This document shows positions 1 to 9,334 of a stretch of 48,364 bases of DNA, one piece after another. Made by a program: the position numbers and the translations under genes. The stretch is from Prevotella sp. (GTDB lineage: Bacteria > Bacteroidota > Bacteroidia > Bacteroidales > Bacteroidaceae): contig JAFUAY010000029.1 in the NCBI GenBank assembly GCA_017460515.1, positions 1 to 48,364 on the forward strand. Reading direction: 5' to 3'. The number at the start of each line of letters is the position of its first letter. Position 1 is the stretch's first letter. The notes beneath the pieces were generated by a model. The model was given only the letters and a program-made list of their open reading frames with translations, made no database searches and was not told the DNA's origin.

Positions 1-150
1 GAACGACTATCCAAATTCAAGAAATCAAACGGTTTGTTCAAATTACCCAAGAGCAAAATTGCTCTCGCTTCTTGTACTACTTCAGTCTATGTAAATCTTT
101 CAAAGAACTCTTTCTTTAGCGCTCACCAGGGGTTGCTCCCTAAAAGCGGA
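1..150 (-). other. Probable rRNA operon leader (5' of 16S rRNA)
   Basis: Read on the minus strand, this stretch follows a strong promoter and carries a boxA-like element (GTTCTTTGAAAG, positions 108-97), followed by the TTTACATAGACTGAAGTAG-type leader I associate with Bacteroidales 16S rRNA operons. A small hairpin (GAGCAA / TTGCTC, 51-64) lies downstream. No protein start is evident. The 16S gene itself would begin beyond position 1, so it is not seen. Recognition is from memory of Bacteroidales leaders, not from a search. Confidence 0.55.
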
Positions 151-215
151 TGCAAAGGTACGACTATTTTCTGAAACACCAAAACTTTTCAAGGAAAAAT
201 TTTAAAAATTACAGA
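151..215 (-). promoter_or_regulatory. Strong outward promoter, probably rrn P1 with AT-rich UP region
   Basis: On the minus strand a -7 element TACCTTTG (160-153) is preceded by GTTTTGG (185-179) with about 18 bp between them, matching the Bacteroidota consensus. Immediately upstream (186-215) is a very A/T-rich tract like an UP element. Transcription runs left, out of the window, into the putative rRNA leader. Confidence 0.6.
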
Positions 216-292
216 AAATATTCGCACTGTTGACATAGGTCAAGGCAGAAAAACGACTATACCTTATTTATATTACGCGCGCGTGAGCAGGA

Positions 293-3200
293 TCATCTAA
301 AAATCACCTTACGTCCATTACGGATATAAATGCCTCGCTGCGGACGGCTCACCCGTACGCCCTGAAGCGAATAATAGCCGTCTGCATCATTCGTCGATTG
401 GAGAACGACTGGAGTTACAGACAATGGTGCTTCTACAGGTCGGAACAGTTGTAGCATACGATAGACATGGTTTGCATTACGCGATGACAGCGGATGCGAG
501 ATTCCTTTGTCGCCATCCTTACATTCCACGACAGCCACCAGCGAGTCGGCTGCCTGATAATCCACCTTCGACGCAGAGCCCACCATATACGACAACACAC
601 TTATGTCGCCCTCTTCGGCAGTTATCTCTAATTCAGCATCATTGGTCACCGCTACACCATATCCAGGATAGAAGAAATAATATGAAGCCTTTTCAGCGTT
701 TGCCACTACCCCATCTGCCAGCGTTACCTGTTTGGCGCTATTCTTTTCCGGAGCGCGACGCCATGCATACGAGCCATTAAAGCCCGTCATCGACGTTTTA
801 TTGGTCATCACCTGCCATCCACACGCAGGAGCCTCATCTTTCATAAAGTCCAGCAGACGGCACTGCTGATAAGCGCCATTGCCTGACACACAGGTCTGCG
901 AGGTATTACCATTCGTATCTGTTGCAGTGACAATAAGATAGCCAGCATAGCGCCCCTTGATTATGATATGCGTATTATCTTGACGGACAGAATAGCCATT
1001 TACCTCTGTCCCATTCAAATCCGTGACCTTGATATGATCAATGGCTAATCCCGTTGGAGTTGTTAACCGATAGAGCGGATAATAGAAATCCTCCTGTTCG
1101 AAGCCGACCAGCGTTGCCAGCAGTTCTTTTGACAAATTCCTCAACGGAACAAGTTTCACGTCACTATTGAGACCTGACGGCACCAGCGACCAATTATTAT
1201 AAGTAATATTTGACTGGCTGGTATTACCGTTTACCACGTCTAATATGTTCACATCCTTGAAGATACGCCATTTCACACCATCCAAGTCCATCTGTCGGAT
1301 TCGGTTAGCTGGCAGGTTCGTCACCTCGATACGCAGACTGTTCTCACCTTCATGAAGCAGACGCGAGCAATCAAGCATGAACGGGGCACTCCATGCGCAC
1401 CCTACATATTCATTGTTGATATAGACACGCGCACTTTCCCTGACGTCACCCAGGTCTATACGCATTCCTGCATTTCCCAAAGCCAGCACACGAGGCTCTA
1501 CGGTGAAAGTAGTTTCATAGACTCCCGTGCCCATCAACGAGGCAGTTGCAGCATCCAGCTGTTCCCAGGCAAGAGGCTTGTCCAAATCATACGAACCTGG
1601 TGTCTGAGGCGCATAAGTATCGTCAGTGAAGCTCAGTTTCCACTTCGACAGGATAGAGATTCCATCCATTTCCGTGACAGGAACATCTTTCTCCGCCAGT
1701 GAGAGCGTTGTGTTGTAAGTCTGTAAGATGAGCGACTCGCCCGATTTCAGTGATATCCACACCTTACCATCTTCAATATATGCCTGTTTGATAGCGCCCG
1801 TCATCGGGTTAAACAGTGCTGCGCTCTGGAAGGGAACTGCCAGAGAGACCATTCCACGGGCATCTGTCGGAGAAAGATTGGTTACAAAATAATGATGACC
1901 AGTATCATTCTGCCGACGGATCATGCGGAGCCCCAGCTGTGTTCTAATTTCCTCTCCCTGTAGCCCTAATGACGCTATGGTTGTCATTTCAGTGCCATAG
2001 ACAATCTTTGCGCCCTGGCTCTCCAAAGCTGTCAGATGGTCAACAACCGACTGTGGAATATTCGTCTTTACGGGAATGACGAGTGCACGATAGCGCGTTC
2101 CCGCAGCCGTCTGCAATACGCCATCCTTAAAGGTTGTCTCCAACAGCAGTGCATCGCTGATGAAGTCACAGTCCAGTCCCGCCTTCTCCAGGTTATTCAC
2201 CGCAGTAGCCATGGATGGTATTTTTTGTGAGAGCGTATTGATATCGAAGAGTTGGAGTCGTGCTGCATTTGCTCCGGAATTCTTATGCATCGCATCCTGA
2301 AAAGGAGCATACACGAGCACATCATTATCCGGCAGTCCCATCTGCAAGAAACTCTGGCAGCGGGTGGCATATTGCATGAAAGACGGTGCATCACGCCAGA
2401 TGCTGTTCGTAGGACTCATATCAACGGATGCATAGAATTTCCATCCTGGCCATGCAGCTTCTTGAGGTGAATAGGTTGTTCCATGGAAGAAGATATGATT
2501 GACACCTGCAATGAACATCAGGTCAACATCAGGCTTCATCTGTGAGAGCGACACACGGAAATGTTCAGCAAGCCATGTGAAGGTCTCACTGGAAGTCATC
2601 TTCTTACCCGTCAGATGGGCTGCACTTGAGGCATATTTCAGTGTAGCCAAATCACTCAGGTTCGCACTGGTGAAGCCCGGATCAGTACGCAACCCTTTTA
2701 TTTTAAAATCGGTAATACCGAACCCCTCTATCTCAGGAATATCCACTGCCGCATAGAAATCAATAAGATTACCAGGCGATCCATGTCCCTGATTACGTGT
2801 TGTTGCCCCATGCGAATGGGCCCAAGCCGTCCACTGGCGAATGAAGTTGTTGAGCAACATGTCAGAAAGCGTCTGACGGTAGTCAGCCAACACCTGATTA
2901 TTCGCATCCTTACGCTTGCCCAGCCCCAACAGTTGTTCCATGTGTTCTTCTAGCTTATAGCCACGATACTTCTCAAACTCACTGAACATCTTAGGTGTCC
3001 AGTCGGCTCCATACACCTCATAGGAGTCATTGAAGAACGTATGCGGCCAACGGGCGTCTGTGCTCTCGAAAGCCTGATCGAAGTGAGTCAGATAGTTTTT
3101 CACAGCATCTGCATCATAGTGGTCGAGCACAGGTCCTTCGCCACCGGGGGCAGCACGTTTCACCTGTTGTCCGGTATGTCCGTCATATACGGCTATGATC

Positions 3201-3790
3201 AACCACTGTCCAGCGGGAGCCATCCATTTCAGTGTATTGTTCTCAACCAAAGAAGTCAGTTCCACCACCTGCTGATCACCGTCCTGTTGGAAGCCCATTA
3301 CCTTATTCAGTGGAGCGTTGCCTTCAGGACTTTTCACGCTGAACGTAATCTCCGTAGAGCCGTCTGCCGTCAGTGTCTCGCTCTTGGTCACCAGCTTACC
3401 GGCTGCTTCCGACGTTTTCACCCACGGGCCACCGAAAGGCCATCCCGTTCCACCGTTCATATCAATGTCAACATGCTGCTCATCAGCTATCTGCTGACAG
3501 GTTTTGAGTGCATTCATCCATCCTTCAGACAGGTATTTCAGTTCATTGCGCTCATTGCCTGTCACACCATAGATAGGTGTTATCTCAAGTGTGCCTATAC
3601 CTGTCTTGGCATATTCCGTGATATTCCTTTGCAGATTATCAGCATCGACAGCCGACCCCATCCACCACCAGCGTGAACCAGGGCGCATTTCAGTTGTCAC
3701 TTCAGGCCATTGCGGTACGGTCTGAGCCATCAGACATACAGTTCCTATCATCCAGCAGATGGAAATAAAGATCCATTTCTTTCTATTCAT
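293..3790 (-). CDS. Secreted GH106-type glycoside hydrolase (alpha-L-rhamnosidase-like)
   Basis: A 1165-residue exported enzyme, probably removing alpha-L-rhamnose or a related sugar from plant polysaccharides at the cell surface or in the periplasm. Residues 1-23 form a signal peptide ending CLMAQ. The N-terminal segment RPGSRWWWMGSAVD, then GIGTLEITPIYGV and MNGGTGWPFGG, is typical of the GH106 family, and the length fits. A galactose-binding-like beta-sandwich with VYINNEYVG follows near residues 780-850. The last 30 residues (YYSLQGVRV ... RGIYIRNGRK) resemble the tails of three other exported proteins in this window, so I infer type IX sorting. It is monocistronic with its own consensus promoter and diverges from the GH3 gene. 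Family call is firm; substrate is inferred. Confidence 0.82.
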   Translation of the reverse strand: MNRKKWIFISICWMIGTVCLMAQTVPQWPEVTTEMRPGSRWWWMGSAVDADNLQRNITEYAKTGIGTLEITPIYGVTGNERNELKYLSEGWMNALKTCQQIADEQHVDIDMNGGTGWPFGGPWVKTSEAAGKLVTKSETLTADGSTEITFSVKSPEGNAPLNKVMGFQQDGDQQVVELTSLVENNTLKWMAPAGQWLIIAVYDGHTGQQVKRAAPGGEGPVLDHYDADAVKNYLTHFDQAFESTDARWPHTFFNDSYEVYGADWTPKMFSEFEKYRGYKLEEHMEQLLGLGKRKDANNQVLADYRQTLSDMLLNNFIRQWTAWAHSHGATTRNQGHGSPGNLIDFYAAVDIPEIEGFGITDFKIKGLRTDPGFTSANLSDLATLKYASSAAHLTGKKMTSSETFTWLAEHFRVSLSQMKPDVDLMFIAGVNHIFFHGTTYSPQEAAWPGWKFYASVDMSPTNSIWRDAPSFMQYATRCQSFLQMGLPDNDVLVYAPFQDAMHKNSGANAARLQLFDINTLSQKIPSMATAVNNLEKAGLDCDFISDALLLETTFKDGVLQTAAGTRYRALVIPVKTNIPQSVVDHLTALESQGAKIVYGTEMTTIASLGLQGEEIRTQLGLRMIRRQNDTGHHYFVTNLSPTDARGMVSLAVPFQSAALFNPMTGAIKQAYIEDGKVWISLKSGESLILQTYNTTLSLAEKDVPVTEMDGISILSKWKLSFTDDTYAPQTPGSYDLDKPLAWEQLDAATASLMGTGVYETTFTVEPRVLALGNAGMRIDLGDVRESARVYINNEYVGCAWSAPFMLDCSRLLHEGENSLRIEVTNLPANRIRQMDLDGVKWRIFKDVNILDVVNGNTSQSNITYNNWSLVPSGLNSDVKLVPLRNLSKELLATLVGFEQEDFYYPLYRLTTPTGLAIDHIKVTDLNGTEVNGYSVRQDNTHIIIKGRYAGYLIVTATDTNGNTSQTCVSGNGAYQQCRLLDFMKDEAPACGWQVMTNKTSMTGFNGSYAWRRAPEKNSAKQVTLADGVVANAEKASYYFFYPGYGVAVTNDAELEITAEEGDISVLSYMVGSASKVDYQAADSLVAVVECKDGDKGISHPLSSRNANHVYRMLQLFRPVEAPLSVTPVVLQSTNDADGYYSLQGVRVSRPQRGIYIRNGRKVIFR

Positions 3791-3823
3791 AGCTATGATT
3801 TGTTATTAGTAAATTATAGTGCG

Positions 3824-3855
3824 CAAAGTTAACAAATTGAGGGAATGTACCCAAA
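3824..3855 (-). promoter_or_regulatory. Promoter of the GH106-like gene
   Basis: Minus-strand TTTG (3855-3852), 20 bp, then TAACTTTG (3831-3824): a full match to the Bacteroidota sigma-ABfr consensus. It predicts a 5' leader of about 30 nt before the ATG at 3790. Confidence 0.7.
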
Positions 3856-3926
3856 CATTTCGGAAGAAATCGCCCAAAATGGCTATTAAAAAAAGTAAAA
3901 CATAGGTATATTCCGATAGATTTGGC

Positions 3927-3936
3927 TAATTTTGCA
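3927..3936 (+). promoter_or_regulatory. -7 element for the GH3-family gene operon
   Basis: TAATTTTG followed by CA matches TAnnTTTG. No clear TTTG is seen at the expected -33 position. It lies about 30 nt before the ATG at 3966 and is divergent to the GH106 promoter. Confidence 0.55.
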
Positions 3937-3965
3937 CCCAAATTTACTGAAAAGAAGCAACAACG

Positions 3966-5465
3966 ATGAGTGTTACCAATATAGCAAAATTGTTTTTCAA
4001 GCCCCGTTGGAAAGAACTGGAACATCATCAGCAGGATGGTGAACGGCTCCAGCGCGAGGTCTTGAAACACCTCTTGGAACGTGCCAAGGACACGGAATAC
4101 GGACGAAAGCATGTTTTCAACGGCACAAAAGACTATGAGGGGTTTGTTCACAACAACCCTGTCAACACCTATGAAGAGCTGAAAGGAGATATCGACCGTA
4201 TGCGTCAGGGCGAGACCGATGTGCTATGGCCTGGTCGTGTGAAATGGTATGCTAAGTCAAGCGGTACCACCAACGACAAGTCGAAATTCATTCCGGTCTC
4301 TCCAGAGGGATTGAAATATATTCACTATAAAGGAGGCTCTGATGTTGTAGCCATCTATCTGCGTAACAACCCCCAGAGCCGCATGTTTGACGGTAAGGGT
4401 CTGATTCTTGGTGGCAGCCATGCTCCGAACTATAATCTTCCTGGCTCATTGGTGGGTGATCTCAGTGCTATTCTCATTGAGAACATCAATCCCGTCGTGA
4501 ACCTCGTACGAGTTCCTTCAAAGAAGACAGCGTTACTTAGCGACTTCGAACTGAAGCGTGACCGAATTGCCCATGAAGCCATGACGAAGAATGTGACCAA
4601 CCTGAGCGGTGTACCTTCGTGGATGCTTTCGGTGCTGAACCGCATGATGGAGATCACAGGCAAGACCCATTTGGAAGAAGTATGGCCAAACATCGAAGTA
4701 TTCTTCCACGGTGGCGTAGCTTTCACGCCCTATCGTGAGCAATACGAGAAGCTCATCACCTCACCCCGCATGCACTATATGGAGACCTACAACGCCAGTG
4801 AGGGATTCTTTGGCATTCAGGACGATCCGTCAGACAAGTCGATGCTGCTGATGCTTGACTATGACGTCTTCTATGAGTTCCAGGAGATGGGCACTGACAT
4901 CATTGTACCCCTATGGGGCGTTGAGACAGGAAAGAACTACGCCATGCTCATCAGCACCTCGTGCGGACTGTGGCGCTATATGATTGGCGATACTATTCGC
5001 TTTACCTCAGTCAATCCCTACAAGTTTGTCATCTCTGGTCGCACAAAGAGTTTCATCAATGCCTTTGGCGAAGAGCTCATCGTCGACAATGCTGAGAAAG
5101 GTCTGGCCTACGCTTGTCAGAAGACGGGAGCCATCGTCAGCGAATATACTGCAGCCCCCGTGTTCATGGACGACAAAGCGAAATGTCGCCATCAATGGAT
5201 CATTGAGTTTGCCAAGGCTCCTGCCGATGCTAATGAATTTGGCGCTATCCTGGACCGCAAACTGCAGGAGATTAACAGTGACTATGAAGCCAAGCGATAC
5301 AAGGATATTACACTGCAACCCCTGGAGCTGATTGTGGCCCGCGAAGGTCTCTTCAACGACTGGCTGAAATCGAAAGGCAAGTTGGGCGGACAGCATAAGG
5401 TGCCCCGTCTGAGCAATAGCCGCGATATTCTTGAAGAACTGCTAGCGATGTTAAATGAAAGATGA
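3966..5465 (+). CDS. GH3 auxin-responsive-promoter family acyl-adenylase
   Basis: A 499-residue cytosolic member of the GH3 branch of the ANL (acyl-adenylate forming) superfamily. The plant relatives ligate amino acids to carboxylate hormones; the bacterial substrate is unknown. The three ATP-binding motifs are visible: YAKSSGTTNDKSK (about residues 95-107), TYNASEGFFGIQ (about 275-286) and YMIGDTIRFTS (about 338-348). Length is normal for the bacterial family. The ATG at 3966 follows the promoter closely and is the natural start. The stop at 5465 lies only 12 bases before the next gene's preferred ATG, so the two are probably co-transcribed. Function beyond acyl activation is inference. Confidence 0.85.
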   Translation: MSVTNIAKLFFKPRWKELEHHQQDGERLQREVLKHLLERAKDTEYGRKHVFNGTKDYEGFVHNNPVNTYEELKGDIDRMRQGETDVLWPGRVKWYAKSSGTTNDKSKFIPVSPEGLKYIHYKGGSDVVAIYLRNNPQSRMFDGKGLILGGSHAPNYNLPGSLVGDLSAILIENINPVVNLVRVPSKKTALLSDFELKRDRIAHEAMTKNVTNLSGVPSWMLSVLNRMMEITGKTHLEEVWPNIEVFFHGGVAFTPYREQYEKLITSPRMHYMETYNASEGFFGIQDDPSDKSMLLMLDYDVFYEFQEMGTDIIVPLWGVETGKNYAMLISTSCGLWRYMIGDTIRFTSVNPYKFVISGRTKSFINAFGEELIVDNAEKGLAYACQKTGAIVSEYTAAPVFMDDKAKCRHQWIIEFAKAPADANEFGAILDRKLQEINSDYEAKRYKDITLQPLELIVAREGLFNDWLKSKGKLGGQHKVPRLSNSRDILEELLAMLNER

Positions 5466-5477
5466 ACAGTGAAAGGT

Positions 5478-7460
5478 ATGATTAGATCTTCGTGGATAAA
5501 AAACAGGAAAAGCTGTTGGGGATATGTGGTAATCATATCTCTCATCGTTCATCTCACATCATTCGTATCCTGTGCCCGCATGGGCAGTCCTGACGGAGGT
5601 TGGTACGACGACACACCGCCACGTGTAGTTTCCTCATCGCCTGTAGAGCACGGCACGAACGTCAAGAATAAGCGCGTCACCATCCACTTCAACGAGTACA
5701 TCAAGATTGAAGACGTACAGAACAAGGTGATTGTATCACCGCCTCAAATGGAGATGCCTGAAATCAAAGCCACGTCGAAGCGAATCGTCATCAACCTGCA
5801 AGACACGCTGAAGTCGAACACTACCTATACCATCGACTTCAGTGACGCCATCACCGATAATAATGAAGGCAACCCGATGGGCAACTACACCTTCTCCTTC
5901 TCTACAGGATCCGAAATCGACACCCTGCAGGTATCAGGCTACGTGCTCGACGCCTCCAACCTGGAGCCCGTCAAGGGTATGCTCGTAGGTCTGTATGAAG
6001 ACAGTACCTTTGCCGATTCCACTTTCCACACCATACCCATGATGCGTATCTCACGCACCAACGGCAGCGGACAGTTCATCATCAAAGGCGTAGCCCCTGG
6101 CCGTTACCGCATCCGTGCGCTGAACGATGCTGATGGCGACTTCATTCATGCACAGAAGAGTGAGGTGATTGCTTTCTCTGACGAGATTATCGAACCTTCA
6201 GCCTTTGCCGACACACGCAAAGACACGCTGTGGACCGATTCACTCCATATTAATAATATTGTAACGACGGGGTTCACCCATTTCCTACCCGACCAAATCA
6301 GTCTGTTGGCATTTCAGGCTCTTCAGACCGACCGATACTTGATAAAGACAGAGCGCAAACAGCCGGAGAAGATTGGGCTGTTTTTCAGCTATGGACATGA
6401 TTCACTGCCCAACATTCGCGGACTGAATTTCGAGGCTGACAGTGCCTTTGTCATCGAACCGTCATTGAAGAACGACACCATCTTCTATTGGCTCCGCGAT
6501 ACAACACTGGTCAATCAGGACACACTACGTTTTGAGGCCACCTATATGATGACCGACACGACAGGTGTACTGGTGGAGAAGACAGACACGATCGAGGCTT
6601 TGGCCAAGGTGCCATACGCCAAGCGGCTGAAAGAGCAGTTGAAGGAATATGAGAAATGGAAGAAGGAACAAGACAAGAAAAAGAAACACGATGAACCTTA
6701 CGACACCGTTATGCGCAAGCCTTCATTGCAGGTGAAGATCAGCGCCAGCAGCTCTATGTCGCCCGATCAGAATGTTTATTTCGAGATGCCCGTACCATTG
6801 AGCGTCTGTCTGGCTGACTCTGTCCATCTCTATTCCAAAATTGACACCCTCTGGTATCGCACGCCCTTTGTGTTTGAGCAGACAGCTCCTCGCCAGTACG
6901 TGCTGAAGGCTGAATGGAGACCAGGTGTGGAATATAGTCTGGAAGTAGATTCTGCTGCTTTCCAGAGCATCTACGGAATCGTATCGAAGCCTATCAAACA
7001 AGGTCTGAAGGTGAAGAAGGAAGATGAATTCAGCACACTCATCATCAACCTTGCCCATCAGCCCGACAGCGGAGAAGTCATCATCCAGATGCTTGACACA
7101 AGCGACAAGGTGCTGCGTCAGACTATCGCCAAGCAGGGCTCAGCTGAGTTCTATTTCGTCAAGCCCGCCAAATACTATGTCCGTGCTTTCATCGATTACA
7201 ATGGCAATGGCATCTGGGACACTGGCGACTACGATGCCGGTCAGCAGGCAGAGCCCGTCTATTACTATCATGAAGCCATAGAGTGTAAGGCAAAATGGGA
7301 CGTTTCGCGCAACTGGGACTTCAATGAGCGCCCGCGTTTCAAGCAGAAGCCAATGGCCATCACGAAGCAGAAACCCGATCAGGAGAAACAGCTGCGCAAC
7401 CGTAATGCGCAGCGTGCAGCCGAAAAGGGAATACCTGCTCCACCGAGTGGGGAAAACTAA
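5478..7460 (+). CDS. Ig-like domain lipoprotein (Big_5 type)
   Basis: About 660 residues. The N-terminus has a basic region, a hydrophobic helix and a lipobox ending FVSC (Cys about 32), so it is an envelope lipoprotein. A bacterial Ig-like (Big_5) domain follows: TPPRVVSSSPVEHGTNV through YTFSFSTG. Then comes a transthyretin/carboxypeptidase-regulatory-like fold with GRYRIRALNDADGD, a Lys-rich segment near residue 400, and a second such beta region near the C-terminus (KYYVRAFIDYNGNG). I prefer ATG 5478 over an upstream in-frame GTG at 5469, because ATG gives the better signal peptide and Bacteroidota rarely use GTG. It is tightly coupled to the upstream GH3 gene. No catalytic motif is seen; the role is unknown. 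Confidence 0.8.
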   Translation: MIRSSWIKNRKSCWGYVVIISLIVHLTSFVSCARMGSPDGGWYDDTPPRVVSSSPVEHGTNVKNKRVTIHFNEYIKIEDVQNKVIVSPPQMEMPEIKATSKRIVINLQDTLKSNTTYTIDFSDAITDNNEGNPMGNYTFSFSTGSEIDTLQVSGYVLDASNLEPVKGMLVGLYEDSTFADSTFHTIPMMRISRTNGSGQFIIKGVAPGRYRIRALNDADGDFIHAQKSEVIAFSDEIIEPSAFADTRKDTLWTDSLHINNIVTTGFTHFLPDQISLLAFQALQTDRYLIKTERKQPEKIGLFFSYGHDSLPNIRGLNFEADSAFVIEPSLKNDTIFYWLRDTTLVNQDTLRFEATYMMTDTTGVLVEKTDTIEALAKVPYAKRLKEQLKEYEKWKKEQDKKKKHDEPYDTVMRKPSLQVKISASSSMSPDQNVYFEMPVPLSVCLADSVHLYSKIDTLWYRTPFVFEQTAPRQYVLKAEWRPGVEYSLEVDSAAFQSIYGIVSKPIKQGLKVKKEDEFSTLIINLAHQPDSGEVIIQMLDTSDKVLRQTIAKQGSAEFYFVKPAKYYVRAFIDYNGNGIWDTGDYDAGQQAEPVYYYHEAIECKAKWDVSRNWDFNERPRFKQKPMAITKQKPDQEKQLRNRNAQRAAEKGIPAPPSGEN

Positions 7461-7478
7461 TTTTTACGAGATAGTTTT

Positions 7479-7486
7479 TACTTTTG
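7479..7486 (+). promoter_or_regulatory. -7 element for the DUF3108 gene
   Basis: TACTTTTG followed by CG, 47 bp before the ATG at 7534. The -33 region is T-rich without a clean TTTG. It suggests that the DUF3108 gene can be transcribed separately from the two genes upstream. Confidence 0.5.
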
Positions 7487-7533
7487 CGTTCTTCCTGCGT
7501 CAAAGTAGAGAAGTCACTTTAAAAAGAAAGAAA

Positions 7534-8352
7534 ATGATGAAAAGAACATTGATATCAGCAATCCTGTTATTGCAACTCTTCGTACTCTCTCCTGTCAAGG
7601 CCCAGTGCGGCATTGAGAACACAGCCTTCCAAAATGGCGAGTTCCTGGCCTATGACCTTTATTTCAATTGGAAGTTCGTTTGGCTGAAAGTTGGTTCAGC
7701 CAGCATGTCAACCATCAAGTCTGTTTATAACGGACAGGAAGCTTTTCGTACCAGCCTCGTCACTCGTGGTAATGAGAAATTGGACGGATTCTTCGTCATG
7801 CGTGATACGTTGCTCAGCTACTGCGACACCAATCTGAATCCACTCTACCACCGCAAGGGCTCACTCGAAGGCAAGCGTTACTATGTCGATGAGCTATGGT
7901 ACACCTATCCCAATGACAACTGTCGAGTGAAGATGCACCGCATTGATGCCGATGGCGAAGTGCACTGGAAAGAGAAGGAATACAAGGACTGTATCTACGA
8001 CATGATGAGCATTTTCCTTCGTGCCCGCAACTTCGATGCCTCTAAGATGAAGGAGGGCGATGTGATTCCCATGCCTATCACCGATGCCAAGAACCTGTCA
8101 AACTCATGGCTGAAATATCGTGGCAAGGAGACCTTTAAGATTGAAGGCACGAAAGAGAAGTTCCGCTGTCTGGTGTTCTCGTTCATCGAGCATGATGACG
8201 GCAAGAACAACGAGCTCATCCGTTTCTACGTCACTGACGACCTGAACCATATCCCTGTCCGTCTTGACCTCTTCCTCTCCTTCGGCTCCGCCAAGGTATT
8301 CCTCAAGACCTACAAGGGCATCAAGAATCCCATCACTTCGAAAGTGAAGTAA
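7534..8352 (+). CDS. DUF3108 domain secreted protein
   Basis: About 272 residues with a clear signal peptide ending SPVKAQ. The mature part starts CGIENTAFQNGEFLAYDLYFNWKFVWLKVG, the typical opening of DUF3108 (PF11306), a periplasmic beta-rich family of unknown function. The frame stays open further upstream to 7324, but that part overlaps the previous gene and has no signal peptide. The start at 7534 (or 7537, the adjacent in-frame ATG) follows a -7 promoter element and gives a clean exported protein. The 3' end overlaps the convergent aldo/keto reductase gene by 20 bp. Placement behind the GH3 and Ig-like genes suggests an envelope-related set; the role is not known. Confidence 0.82.
   Translation: MMKRTLISAILLLQLFVLSPVKAQCGIENTAFQNGEFLAYDLYFNWKFVWLKVGSASMSTIKSVYNGQEAFRTSLVTRGNEKLDGFFVMRDTLLSYCDTNLNPLYHRKGSLEGKRYYVDELWYTYPNDNCRVKMHRIDADGEVHWKEKEYKDCIYDMMSIFLRARNFDASKMKEGDVIPMPITDAKNLSNSWLKYRGKETFKIEGTKEKFRCLVFSFIEHDDGKNNELIRFYVTDDLNHIPVRLDLFLSFGSAKVFLKTYKGIKNPITSKVK
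8333..8347. repeat. 15-nt hairpin in the convergent overlap
   Basis: TCACTT / AAGTGA arms around CGA sit exactly in the overlap of the two convergent genes. With no U-tract it is at best a weak bidirectional terminator. Confidence 0.35.
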
Positions 8353-9304
8353 ATGGCTTAGCATCTACACACCTCAGGTTCTTCTGAAGTTGGGCGGTAG
8401 AGCTGGCACCCACGAGTACTGAGGTGACTCCTTTCTGATGCAGTATCCAGGCGAGTGCCATCTCTGCAAGTGTCTCGCCACGCTGTTGAGCCTCAGCATT
8501 ATAATTCTTGATTTTGGCCAGCACCTCATCGGTGAGCATACTCTCTTTCAGGAACTTTCCCTTCGACATACGCGAGTCCTCAGGAATACCATTCAGATAG
8601 CGATCGGTGAGCAGTCCCTGTGCCAGCGGCGAGAACGAGATAAAGCCTACCCCCTCCTGCTGACAAAGATCCAGGATACCCTCGTCCTGTGGAGCACGGT
8701 CGAGCATGTTCAGTCGCCCTTGATAAATCAGACAAGGTACATCACGGTCCTTCAGATACTGGAAGGCAAAACGAGTAGCTTCCAGTGGCCAACGCGAGAT
8801 GCCCACGTAGAGTGCCTTACCCTTCCGCACAATGTCGACCAGTGCTTGAAGTGTCTCTTCCAAAGGTGTCTCAGGATCATACCGATGCGAATAGAACAGG
8901 TCCACATAGTCGAGGTGCATACGCTTGAGCGACTGATCGAGCGAAGCCATCAGGTATTTCCTGCTTCCCCAGTTTCCGTAAGGGCCATCCCACATATCGT
9001 AGCCCGCCTTTGTCGAGATGAACAGCTCGTCGCGATACGGACGGAAGTCATCATCCATCAGTCGTCCCAGTGTCTCTTCTGCCGATCCGTAAGGAGGGCC
9101 GTAGTTATTCGCCAGGTCGAAGTGGGTGATACCGTGGTCAAACGCATAACGCGTTATCTCCCTGCTCCTATCGTAAGGGTCCACTCCTCCGAAGTTATGC
9201 CAGAAGCCCAGGCTCACCCTTGGCAGCAACACCCCACTGCGTCCGCAGCGGTTATACTTCATCACACCCTCATACCGCTGAGGGTCCGCAACATATTCAT
9301 TCAT
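8333..9304 (-). CDS. YghZ-like aldo/keto reductase (L-glyceraldehyde 3-phosphate reductase type)
   Basis: A 323-residue NADPH-dependent TIM-barrel oxidoreductase of the cytosol. It strongly resembles E. coli YghZ (Gpr): SLGFWHNFGG, FDHGITHFDLANNYGPP, STKAGYDMWDGPYGN with the catalytic Lys, SLKRMHLDYVDLFYSHR and FSPLAQGLLTDRYLNGIP. YghZ reduces L-glyceraldehyde 3-phosphate and methylglyoxal; the same chemistry is inferred here. The protein ends right after the alpha-beta unit that carries the LVGASS cofactor loop (AKPFTSLSK) and lacks about 20 C-terminal residues present in YghZ. Its 3' end runs into the convergent DUF3108 gene. It lies 30 bp downstream of the AAA-ATPase-like gene and could share its transcript. 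Confidence 0.88.
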   Translation of the reverse strand: MNEYVADPQRYEGVMKYNRCGRSGVLLPRVSLGFWHNFGGVDPYDRSREITRYAFDHGITHFDLANNYGPPYGSAEETLGRLMDDDFRPYRDELFISTKAGYDMWDGPYGNWGSRKYLMASLDQSLKRMHLDYVDLFYSHRYDPETPLEETLQALVDIVRKGKALYVGISRWPLEATRFAFQYLKDRDVPCLIYQGRLNMLDRAPQDEGILDLCQQEGVGFISFSPLAQGLLTDRYLNGIPEDSRMSKGKFLKESMLTDEVLAKIKNYNAEAQQRGETLAEMALAWILHQKGVTSVLVGASSTAQLQKNLRCVDAKPFTSLSK

Positions 9305-9334
9305 ATCAGATTTGTTTTAGTTGATGTCTGCTAA

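Noticed and set aside
3041-3676. Plus-strand open frame of 211 codons inside the GH106-like gene
   Set aside because: Antisense to a well-supported signal-peptide-bearing enzyme; composition is not protein-like.
3783-4151. Minus-strand frame overlapping both the GH106 gene start and the GH3 gene start
   Set aside because: It would cover both divergent promoters and the start of the GH3 gene.
7324-7533. Upstream extension of the DUF3108 frame
   Set aside because: Lies inside the preceding lipoprotein gene and before the promoter; the signal peptide begins at 7534.
8438-9334. Long plus-strand open frame (298 codons) across the aldo/keto reductase gene
   Set aside because: Fully antisense to a gene with clear YghZ motifs; its translation has no recognisable domain, and long antisense frames are common opposite GC-rich coding sequence.
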